Of a stretch of 64,000 bases of DNA, positions 17,767-25,067 are shown piece by piece. Positions within the stretch are counted from its first letter, which is position 1. Every line of letters starts with the position of its first letter. The stretch lies in contig NZ_JAGGCS010000001.1 of NCBI RefSeq assembly GCF_022884085.1, positions 427,251 to 491,250 on the forward strand. Direction: 5' to 3'. The notes under the pieces are model-generated. The model did not search any database. It was not told the DNA's origin and was given only the letters and a program-made list of their open reading frames with translations. Source of the DNA: Paenirhizobium cremeum. Its GTDB lineage: Bacteria; Pseudomonadota; Alphaproteobacteria; Rhizobiales; Rhizobiaceae. The translations under genes were made by a program, and so were the position numbers.

Positions 17767-18630
17767 ATGGCCAGTCTCGACACAAGGAAACGGCTTGTGA
17801 CCGCGGCGCTGATCGCGCCGGCGGCCCTGTGGCTGTTCTTCTTCCTGGTGCTGCCCTTCATCGCCATGATGGTCTTCTCGTTCGGCGAACGCGGCGCGGC
17901 CGGCGGCTACCAGCCAGGCTTCACGCTGGAGCATTACGCCAATCTCGGCGCCCGCTCGATGGCCTATGTCAACACGCTGACGCTAGCGCCGATCGGCTCT
18001 CTGCTCTGTCTGCTAATCGCCTATCCGGCGGCCTATTACCTCGCGGTCAAGGCGAGCCCAAGCCACCGGCTTCTCCTCGTCTCGCTCGTCATCATCCCCT
18101 TCTGGACGAGCCTGCTCGTGCGCACCTATGCCTGGATGTACATTTTGGGCTCCCGCGGCATTCCGAACCTGCTTGATATGATCGGCATCGATAACGTCCG
18201 CATGCTCAACACGCCCGGCGCAGTCCTGCTCGGCATCGTCTACGGCTATCTGCCGCTGATGATTATGCCGATCTATGTCAGCCTCGAAAAACTCGACAGG
18301 CGCCTGCTGGAGGCCTCAGCGGATCTTGGCGCCAAGCCGATCTCGACCTTTTTCAGCGTCACCCTGCCGCTCTCCCTGCCCGGCGTCATGACAGGCGTGG
18401 CGCTCGTCACCATCCTGCTGCTCGGCGAATACCTGATCCCGCAGCTTCTCGGCGGCGGCAAGGTCTTCTTCCTCGGCAATGCGCTGGTCGACCTCTTTCT
18501 GCAATCGCGCAACTGGCCCTTTGGCTCTGCGATTGCCGTCACCCTCGTGCTCATCGTCGTCATCGTCCTAATGATCGCCATGCGGATTGCCTGGCGTGTC
18601 TCGGGTACAAGGCAAGTGGATCTCGTCTGA
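17767..18630 (+). CDS. ABC transporter permease (PotB-like)
   Basis: 287 residues, about six membrane helices (first: LIAPAALWLFFFLVLPFIAMM). The EAA-loop is LLEASADLGAKPISTFFSV. ATG 17767. Its TGA overlaps the ATG of the next gene by one base (18630). It is one channel half of the PotABCD-type importer. Confidence 0.9.
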   Translation: MASLDTRKRLVTAALIAPAALWLFFFLVLPFIAMMVFSFGERGAAGGYQPGFTLEHYANLGARSMAYVNTLTLAPIGSLLCLLIAYPAAYYLAVKASPSHRLLLVSLVIIPFWTSLLVRTYAWMYILGSRGIPNLLDMIGIDNVRMLNTPGAVLLGIVYGYLPLMIMPIYVSLEKLDRRLLEASADLGAKPISTFFSVTLPLSLPGVMTGVALVTILLLGEYLIPQLLGGGKVFFLGNALVDLFLQSRNWPFGSAIAVTLVLIVVIVLMIAMRIAWRVSGTRQVDLV

Positions 18631-19454
18631 TGCGCGCCTTCATCACCAGCGTCTACCTGTTCCTTTATGCGCCGATCGCGCTCGTCGTCCTGTTCTCGTT
18701 CAATGCCGGCCGCAACGCATCCGAATTCATCGGCTTCTCGACCCAGTGGTATGGCAAGGCGCTCGGCAATACCTTCCTGATGAACGCCCTGTGGAACAGC
18801 CTTGTCATCGGCCTGACCAGCGCCCTCCTCGCTGCTCTCTTCGGCACCATGGCGGCGCTTGCGATGGAACGCATGTCTCCGCGCATGCGGGCGATCTTCG
18901 ATGGCTTGTTTTCCGCGGCAATCGTCGTTCCGGGTGTCGTCATCGGCATCGCGACGCTCGTCGCGCTGGTCGAGGTCTTCAATTTCGTCAATCCGGTGCT
19001 GACGGCGATCTGGCCGGGAGAAGCCGCGCCGAAACTCGGGCTCGGCTATGGCTCCGTGATCGCCGCCCACGGCCTGTTCAGCATGGCGCTTGTGACCATG
19101 ATCGTCAAAGCGCGTATCGCCAGCCTCGGCCGGGATATCGTGGAAGCCTCGAGCGACCTCTACGCCACGCCGTTCACCACCTTCCGCTCCATTGTCCTGC
19201 CGCAGATCCTGCCATCCATCGTGGCCGGCTTCCTGCTTGCCTTCACCTTCTCCTTCGACGATTTCATCATCGCGTTCTTCGTCGCGGGCTCGAAGACCAC
19301 GCTGCCAATGTATGTCTTCGCCTCGATCCGCCGCGGCATCACGCCGGAGATCAACGCCGTTGCATCCATGGTGCTCGCCGCCTCACTGCTGATGATCGTC
19401 GGCGCACGCAGCCTGATGCGCGAGCGCAAGCCGGCCTCTTCGGAAACGGAGTAA
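18630..19454 (+). CDS. ABC transporter permease (PotC-like)
   Basis: 274 residues with about six membrane helices. The EAA-loop is IVEASSDLYATPFTTFRSI, followed by the typical FTFSFDDFIIAFFVAG segment of PotC proteins. The start codon overlaps the previous stop by one base. It pairs with the upstream permease. The SDR gene starts 5 bases downstream, so they are co-transcribed. Confidence 0.9.
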   Translation: MRAFITSVYLFLYAPIALVVLFSFNAGRNASEFIGFSTQWYGKALGNTFLMNALWNSLVIGLTSALLAALFGTMAALAMERMSPRMRAIFDGLFSAAIVVPGVVIGIATLVALVEVFNFVNPVLTAIWPGEAAPKLGLGYGSVIAAHGLFSMALVTMIVKARIASLGRDIVEASSDLYATPFTTFRSIVLPQILPSIVAGFLLAFTFSFDDFIIAFFVAGSKTTLPMYVFASIRRGITPEINAVASMVLAASLLMIVGARSLMRERKPASSETE

Positions 19455-19459
19455 ATCCC

Positions 19460-20221
19460 ATGATCCTCAAGGACCGCGTCGCCATCGTCACCGGCGCCGG
19501 CTCGGGCATCGGCCGCGCTTCGGCCGCGATCATCGCCCGCGAGGGCGCCCATGTCGTCGTCGCCGACCGGAACGCCGACGCCGCGCAATCCGCCGTCGCG
19601 GACATCGAGGCAGCAGGTGGTTCGGCTGAGGCGCTCGTTCTCGACGTCACCGACGATGCCGCCCTCAGCGATGGTTTTGCCAGCGTGCTCGCCCGTCATG
19701 GCAGGATCGACATCCTGCACAACCATGCAGGAGCCCAGGTCGAAGGCGATCTGGAAACCGTCACCGTCGAAGGCTTCGATCGTTCTTGGGACCTGAACGT
19801 GCGCGCCCATTTCATGGCGGCCCGCCTCGTTATGCCGGCGATGAAGGCCGCCGGTCGTGGAGCCATCGTCAACACCTCGTCATCCTCGGGCATCCTCTAC
19901 GACCGCGAGATGATCGCCTACACGACGTCGAAACATGCGGTTATCGCCATGACGAAACAGATGGCCGGTGACTATGCGAAGTTCGGCATCCGGGTAAACG
20001 CCCTTTGCCCCGGCTGGGTCGACACCCCGTTCAACGATCCCTTCATCCGCCAGATGGGCGGACGACAGGAGCTTGAAACCTATATCCGGCGAAAGGTGCC
20101 GCTCGGCCGCTTCGGCAGCACCGAGGAGATCGCCGAAGCCGTCCTCTTCCTCGTCTCCGACCGCTCGTCCTATATGACCGGCCAGGTCCTCGTGATCGAC
20201 GGCGGCGAAACCGTATCCTGA
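19460..20221 (+). CDS. Short-chain dehydrogenase/reductase (SDR)
   Basis: 253 residues from ATG 19460. The cofactor motif TGAGSGIGRA (residues 11-20), NHAG (in place of NNAG), the catalytic Ser in NTSSSSG and the YTTSK (Tyr-x3-Lys) pair are intact. The C-terminal VSDRSSYMTGQVLVIDGG is typical of classical NAD(P) SDRs. It is the last gene of the polyamine-type ABC operon and presumably oxidises the imported compound or a product of it. A 3-hydroxybutyrate dehydrogenase role for the acetoacetate made by the neighbouring carnitine pathway is possible but unsupported by specific residues. Confidence 0.88.
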   Translation: MILKDRVAIVTGAGSGIGRASAAIIAREGAHVVVADRNADAAQSAVADIEAAGGSAEALVLDVTDDAALSDGFASVLARHGRIDILHNHAGAQVEGDLETVTVEGFDRSWDLNVRAHFMAARLVMPAMKAAGRGAIVNTSSSSGILYDREMIAYTTSKHAVIAMTKQMAGDYAKFGIRVNALCPGWVDTPFNDPFIRQMGGRQELETYIRRKVPLGRFGSTEEIAEAVLFLVSDRSSYMTGQVLVIDGGETVS

Positions 20222-20231
20222 GCGGCCAAGA

Positions 20232-21215
20232 CTACGCGGCCAACCCGCTGCCCGGCCGCAACCGCCGGCGGGTGTCGGAAGCGCTTTCCCTAAAATGCGC
20301 CCGGTAGCTGCGGGCAAAGGCCGAAGCCGAATTGAAACCGGTCAGCGCCGCGATATCGGCAAAGGCAAGCCGCGTCTCGATCACCTTGCGCCGCGCCGCA
20401 TTGAGCCTGAGAGCCAGATAATGCACATGCGGCGGCGCGCCGATTGTCTCTCGGAACAGGGATTGCAGGTAACGGTCGCTGACCCCGACGCGCCGCGCGA
20501 GCCGCGCCAGCGTCAGCGGCTGCTCGATATGCTCCTCCATCAACCGCATGGCATGGCTGACCCTCGGATCGGCCAGCCGCACGCTGCCGGTCGACGGCAT
20601 CGCCGCCGCATCGCCCGGCGTCCCGCCCTGCTCGTAGATGAACTGCCGCGACACCTCCAACGCCATGGAATAGCCGTGACGGCGACGGATCAGCTCCAGC
20701 ATCAGGTCGAGCGTCGGCAGAGAACCGCCGGTGGTGATACGTTTTCCATCGATCACATAGCGCTCCCGAACGGTGCGCACCTGCGGATAGGAGGAGGAAA
20801 ACTCCTCGTAGTCCTCCCAGTGCGAGGTTGCCGAGAAACCGTCGAGCAACGCCGTTTCGGCCAGCAGCCATGTACCGGATTCGATCCCGGCGACGACGCT
20901 CCGATGGCGGGCGGACTTTGCCAGCAGGGTTTTCAGCGCGGAGGTCGCATAACGCCGCCAGTTGTGGCTCGACAGCACGAACAGCGGGGTTGTTTCGTTC
21001 TCCGGCCGGAAGACCGCGTCGACCGGTACGGGAATGCGGCTCTTCGTCTCGATCGCCAGCCCGTCCGGGCTCATGATGCGCCAGCGGTAAAGGTCAAGAC
21101 CGCTGACCCGGTTGGCGACGCGCAACGGCTCGATCACCGAGGCCACTAGGATGAGATTGGTTTCCGGAACGACAAGAATGTCGAGCTCCGTCGTCTGGAT
21201 CGGGTCTTCCGCCAT
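20232..21215 (-). CDS. GlxA-family transcriptional regulator (DJ-1/PfpI-like + AraC HTH)
   Basis: 327 residues. The N-terminal DJ-1/PfpI-like domain (about 10-190) has GIESGTWLLAE where catalytic members have Cys, so it is a ligand sensor and not an enzyme. The C-terminal AraC/XylS domain (about 225-320) includes LARLARRVGVSDRYLQSLF and FADIAALTGFNSASAFARSY. This architecture is shared with CdhR and GbdR, which respond to carnitine and glycine betaine. It is divergent from the carnitine operon and probably activates it. It converges with the SDR gene, 10 bases between stops. Confidence 0.88.
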   Translation of the reverse strand: MAEDPIQTTELDILVVPETNLILVASVIEPLRVANRVSGLDLYRWRIMSPDGLAIETKSRIPVPVDAVFRPENETTPLFVLSSHNWRRYATSALKTLLAKSARHRSVVAGIESGTWLLAETALLDGFSATSHWEDYEEFSSSYPQVRTVRERYVIDGKRITTGGSLPTLDLMLELIRRRHGYSMALEVSRQFIYEQGGTPGDAAAMPSTGSVRLADPRVSHAMRLMEEHIEQPLTLARLARRVGVSDRYLQSLFRETIGAPPHVHYLALRLNAARRKVIETRLAFADIAALTGFNSASAFARSYRAHFRESASDTRRRLRPGSGLAA

Positions 21216-21239
21216 GCAAGGGTCTTTTGAAAGAGCATC

Positions 21240-21271
21240 GGATCAGTTCCGATACTGTATAGAATTGATCC
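21240..21271. promoter_or_regulatory. Inverted repeat, candidate operator of the GlxA/CdhR-like regulator
   Basis: GGATCAGTTC (21240-21249) and GAATTGATCC (21262-21271) are complementary at 9 of 10 positions and separated by 12 bases. The centre-to-centre distance is about two helical turns. It lies in the 123-base region between the regulator gene and the carnitine operon, near possible -35 (TTGAAA 21227) and -10 (GATACT 21251) boxes. Confidence 0.5.
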
Positions 21272-21338
21272 GTTCACGCAAAGCACGTTCCTCAAAACTG
21301 GCCCGTAATAGCTCTAACAAAAGAGGGAGAACCTGACC

Positions 21339-22253
21339 GTGCCACTAGCCATGAATCGCGACGTCTTCATCACCTGCGCCGTTACCGGCGCCGGCGACAC
21401 CACTTCCAGGTCGAAGCACGTACCGATTACCCCCCAGCAGATCGCCGAAAGCGCCATCGATGCAGCAAAGGCAGGCGCCGCCGTCGTTCACTGCCACGTC
21501 CGCGAGCCGGAAACCGGTGCAGCAAGCCGCCGCAACGAACTCTACAGGGAAGTCACCGACCGCATTCGCGCAGCCGATGTCGACGTGGTCCTCAACCTCA
21601 CCGCCGGCATGGGCGGCGATCTGATTTTCGGCGATGTCGAAAGCCCCCTTCCCTTGAACCCCAAGGGCACCGACATGGCCGGCGCCAGCGAGCGCGTCTC
21701 CCATGTCGCCGAATGCCTGCCGGAAATCTGCACGCTCGACTGCGGCACGATGAACTTCAACCTCGGCGACTACGTGATGACCAACACGCCGTCGATGCTG
21801 CGCGCCATGGCGAAGCTGATGACGGACCTCGGCGTTCGCCCCGAGATTGAGGCCTTCGACACCGGCCACCTCTGGTTCGCCAAGCAGCTCGCCGAAGAAG
21901 GCCTGATCGAGGACCCGGTCCTGATCCAGCTCTGCATGGGTATTCCCTGGGGCGCGCCCGATGACCTCAACACCTTCATGGCGATGGTCAACAACGTGCC
22001 CTCGCACTGGACCTTCTCGGCCTTCTCCATCGGCCGCAACGCCATGGCCTATCCGGCAGCCGCCGTACTCGCCGGCGGCAATGTTCGCGTCGGCCTCGAG
22101 GACAACCTCTATGTCGGCAAGGGCCAGCTCGCCACCAACGCCCAGCTCGTCGAAAAGGCCGTGCAGGTCATCGAAGGCATGGGCGCCCGCGTCATCGGCC
22201 CGGCCGAAGTGCGCGAAAAGCTGAAGCTGGTGAAGCGCGCGCCGCGCAGCTGA
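21339..22253 (+). CDS. Beta-keto acid cleavage enzyme (BKACE, DUF849), probably 3-dehydrocarnitine cleavage
   Basis: 304 residues from GTG 21339 (GAGGGAGA 8 bases upstream); ATG 21351 is an alternative. The TIM-barrel BKACE family uses a zinc ion: the HCHVREPETG motif supplies two His ligands, and LNLTAGMGG and DCGTMNFN line the site. BKACEs condense a beta-keto acid with acetyl-CoA and release acetoacetate plus a new acyl-CoA. Next to L-carnitine dehydrogenase, the substrate should be 3-dehydrocarnitine and the products acetoacetate and betainyl-CoA, as known from Sinorhizobium and Pseudomonas carnitine degradation. First gene of the operon. Confidence 0.9.
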   Translation: MPLAMNRDVFITCAVTGAGDTTSRSKHVPITPQQIAESAIDAAKAGAAVVHCHVREPETGAASRRNELYREVTDRIRAADVDVVLNLTAGMGGDLIFGDVESPLPLNPKGTDMAGASERVSHVAECLPEICTLDCGTMNFNLGDYVMTNTPSMLRAMAKLMTDLGVRPEIEAFDTGHLWFAKQLAEEGLIEDPVLIQLCMGIPWGAPDDLNTFMAMVNNVPSHWTFSAFSIGRNAMAYPAAAVLAGGNVRVGLEDNLYVGKGQLATNAQLVEKAVQVIEGMGARVIGPAEVREKLKLVKRAPRS

Positions 22254-22291
22254 TCCGGAACAGGCAACCGAGAGATACAGGGAATTTCTGC

Positions 22292-23782
22292 ATGACCAAG
22301 ATCAACAAGGCCGCCTGTGTCGGCGGCGGCGTCATCGGCGGGGCCTGGGCCGCCCGCTTCCTGCTCGCCGGCATAGACGTCTCGATGTACGACCCGCATC
22401 CGGAGGCGACCCGTATCGTCGGCGAAGTGCTGGCCAATGCCGAGCGCGCCTATGGCATGCTGACCATGGCGCCGCTGCCGCCGCGCGGCACGCTTTCCTT
22501 CGCCAAAAGCATTGAGGAAGCCGTGCAAGATGCTGACTGGATTCAGGAAAGCGTACCGGAACGGCTGGAGCTGAAGCGCGGCGTCCTGACCCAGATCGAC
22601 GCGGCCGCAAGCCCGTCCGCCCTGATCGGCTCCTCCACTTCCGGCCTGATGCCGACCGACCTCCAGCGCGACATGAAGCATCCCGAACGCTTCTTCGTCG
22701 CCCATCCCTACAATCCCGTTTACCTTCTGCCACTGGTCGAACTCGTCGGCGGCCAGAAGACCTCGAAGGAAACCATCGCGAAAGCCAAGGAACTTGCCGC
22801 CACCATCGGCATGGAAGGCGTGGTCATTGCCAAGGAGATAGAGGCCTTCGTCGGCGACCGCCTGCTCGAAGCCCTGTGGCGCGAAGCGCTCTGGCTGATT
22901 CAGGACGACATCTGCGATACCGAAACCCTCGACAACGTGATCCGCTATTCGTTCGGCATGCGCTGGGCGCAGATGGGTCTGTTCGAAACCTATCGTATCG
23001 CCGGCGGCGAGGCTGGCATGCGCCACTTCCTCGCCCAGTTCGGCCCCTGCCTCCAGTGGCCCTGGACCAAGTTCACCGATGTCGTCGATCTCGACGACGC
23101 GCTGGTCGACAAGATCGGCAGCCAGTCGGACGCGCAATCCGGCGCCTATGGCATCCGCGAACTCGAACGCATCCGCGACGAAAACCTCGTCGGCATCATG
23201 CAGGCGCTGAAGGGCGGAAACGGCGGCAAGGGCTGGGGCGCAGGCAAGCTGCTGGCCGATTTCGAATCCCGCCTCTGGGCCAATGCCGGCAAGCTCTCGG
23301 TCGATACCGACGCCGCAAAGCCGCTCCGCCTTCTCGACGTCAAGGTCAACCCGTCCTGGGCCGACTATAACGGCCACATGACCGAATTCCGCTACCTTCA
23401 GGTCTTCGGCGACACCTCGGACGCACTGCTCAGGTTGATCGGCGTGGATGACGCTTACGTGAAGGACGGCCACAGCTACTACACGGTGGAGACACACATT
23501 CGCCATCTCGGCGAAGCCAAGGTCAACGAAGCGCTCTACTCCACCTGCCAGGTTCTTTCCGTGGATGAAAAACGCATCCACGTCTTCCACACGATCCACC
23601 GCGCTGCGGACGACGAGACAATCGCCACCGCCGAGCAGATGCTGCTGCATGTCGATGCCAAGGCCGGCAAGGCGGCACCTGCTCCGGAAAGCGTGCTTTC
23701 GAAGGTGAAGGCAATCGCCGAAGCCCATGCGAGCCTGCCGAAGCCTGAAGCGGCGGGACGGCATGTGGGACAGAAGAAATGA
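22292..23782 (+). CDS. lcdH: L-carnitine dehydrogenase fused to a betainyl-CoA thioesterase domain
   Basis: 496 residues. Residues 1-~320 are a 3-hydroxyacyl-CoA-dehydrogenase-like NAD enzyme with VGGGVIGGAWAA (glycine-rich loop at 10-21), and the catalytic region HPYNPVYLLPLVE. Residues ~340-470 form a hotdog thioesterase (DYNGHMTEFRYLQVFGD). Rhizobial carnitine dehydrogenases have this fusion: the first domain oxidises L-carnitine to 3-dehydrocarnitine, and the second hydrolyses the betainyl-CoA made by the BKACE, giving glycine betaine. The order BKACE-LcdH matches. A strong hairpin follows the stop codon. Confidence 0.9.
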   Translation: MTKINKAACVGGGVIGGAWAARFLLAGIDVSMYDPHPEATRIVGEVLANAERAYGMLTMAPLPPRGTLSFAKSIEEAVQDADWIQESVPERLELKRGVLTQIDAAASPSALIGSSTSGLMPTDLQRDMKHPERFFVAHPYNPVYLLPLVELVGGQKTSKETIAKAKELAATIGMEGVVIAKEIEAFVGDRLLEALWREALWLIQDDICDTETLDNVIRYSFGMRWAQMGLFETYRIAGGEAGMRHFLAQFGPCLQWPWTKFTDVVDLDDALVDKIGSQSDAQSGAYGIRELERIRDENLVGIMQALKGGNGGKGWGAGKLLADFESRLWANAGKLSVDTDAAKPLRLLDVKVNPSWADYNGHMTEFRYLQVFGDTSDALLRLIGVDDAYVKDGHSYYTVETHIRHLGEAKVNEALYSTCQVLSVDEKRIHVFHTIHRAADDETIATAEQMLLHVDAKAGKAAPAPESVLSKVKAIAEAHASLPKPEAAGRHVGQKK

Positions 23783-23791
23783 AGTCAGACC

Positions 23792-23832
23792 TTGCCACTC
23801 CCGCCGGTCCTGCAGGCCGGCGGGAGTGGCAA
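23792..23832 (+). terminator. Strong hairpin inside the carnitine operon
   Basis: A perfect 16-bp stem (TTGCCACTCCCGCCGG at 23792-23807, complement at 23817-23832) with a 9-base loop, then AAAACGG. It separates the BKACE/dehydrogenase pair from the acyl-CoA genes and may terminate or tune transcription. Confidence 0.7.
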
Positions 23833-23869
23833 AACGGCACGTCACTAATGGAGAATTGGGGGGAAGTGC

Positions 23870-25030
23870 ATGAATTTCGGGCTGACCGAAGAACAGGAAA
23901 TGATCGTCAGGACGGTGCGGGATTTCGTCGAGACGGAAATCTACCCGCATGAGGACGAAGTTGAGCGAACCGGCATTGTGCCGCCGGAACTCGGGCAGGA
24001 CATTGCTCGCAAATGCAAGGAAATCGGCTTCTTCGGCTGCAATTTCCCGGAAGAGGTCGGCGGCGCCGGCCTCGATCACACGACCTTCACCCTGGTCGAA
24101 CGCGAACTCGGCCGCGGATCGATGGCGCTGACGGTATTTTTCGGACGGCCCTCCGGCATCCTCATGGCCTGCAACGACGAGCAGAAGGAAAGATATCTGC
24201 TTCCGGCCGTGCGCGGCGACAAGTTCGACGCCCTCGCCATGACCGAGCCGGATGCCGGCTCCGACGTCCGGGGCATGAAGTGTTTCGCGCGACCTGACGG
24301 CAACGACTGGATCGTCAACGGCACCAAGCATTTCATCAGCCATGCCAACATCGCCGACTTCGTCATCGTCTTCATCGCCACCGGCGAGGAACAAACCCCA
24401 CGCGGCCCGAAGAAGCTCATCACCTGCTTCCTCGTCGACCGGGGAACACCCGGCTTCGAGATCCGCGACGGATACTCCTCAGTCTCCCATCGCGGCTACA
24501 AGAACTGCATCCTCACCTTTGACGAATGCCGCCTGCCGAAGAGCCAGATCCTGGGAGAGCTGCACAAGGGCTTCGACATCGCCAACGACTGGCTCTATGC
24601 GACCCGCCTGACGGTTGCGGCAACCTCGGTCGGCCGGGCGCGGCGCGCCTTCGACTATGCGCTTTCCTACGCCGCCGAACGCAAGCAGTTCGGCAAGCCG
24701 ATTGGCACCAATCAGGGCGTGTCGTTCAAGCTCGCCGACATGATTACCGAGATCGACGCCGCCGACCTCCTGACGCTCTCGGCGGCATGGCGGCTCGATC
24801 AGGGACTGCCCTCCAACCGCGAAATCGCCTCAGCCAAGGTCTTCGCCACGGAGATGCTCGCCCGCGTCACCGATGAGGCAATCCAGATCTATGGCGGCAT
24901 GGGCCTGATGGACGACCTGCCGCTTGCCCGCTTCTGGCGCGATGCCCGCGTCGAACGCATATGGGACGGCACCTCGGAAATACAGCGGCACATCATCAGC
25001 CGCGAACTGCTTAGACCGTTGGGAGCGTGA
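23870..25030 (+). CDS. Acyl-CoA dehydrogenase (CaiA-like candidate)
   Basis: 386 residues with all three ACAD domains. The FAD-binding signature is AMTEPDAGSDVRGMK, and the C-terminal signature QIYGGMGLMDDLPLARFWRD is followed by RIWDGTSEIQRH. In MCAD-like enzymes the catalytic Glu is in YEGT; here that position is Asp, so either an Asp base or a base elsewhere is used. ATG 23870 with GGGGGAAG upstream. Being co-directional with a CoA ligase and CaiD, it probably oxidises gamma-butyrobetainyl-CoA to crotonobetainyl-CoA. Substrate is inferred from context. Confidence 0.85.
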   Translation: MNFGLTEEQEMIVRTVRDFVETEIYPHEDEVERTGIVPPELGQDIARKCKEIGFFGCNFPEEVGGAGLDHTTFTLVERELGRGSMALTVFFGRPSGILMACNDEQKERYLLPAVRGDKFDALAMTEPDAGSDVRGMKCFARPDGNDWIVNGTKHFISHANIADFVIVFIATGEEQTPRGPKKLITCFLVDRGTPGFEIRDGYSSVSHRGYKNCILTFDECRLPKSQILGELHKGFDIANDWLYATRLTVAATSVGRARRAFDYALSYAAERKQFGKPIGTNQGVSFKLADMITEIDAADLLTLSAAWRLDQGLPSNREIASAKVFATEMLARVTDEAIQIYGGMGLMDDLPLARFWRDARVERIWDGTSEIQRHIISRELLRPLGA

Positions 25031-25067
25031 GGATGAAACCGATCGCTCCCGTGGAGAACGTTAGCCC

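Noticed and set aside
22109..24394. 761-codon minus-strand open frame across the carnitine genes
   Set aside because: It spans two well-supported genes and an intergenic hairpin on the other strand, and its composition is that of reverse-complemented coding DNA.
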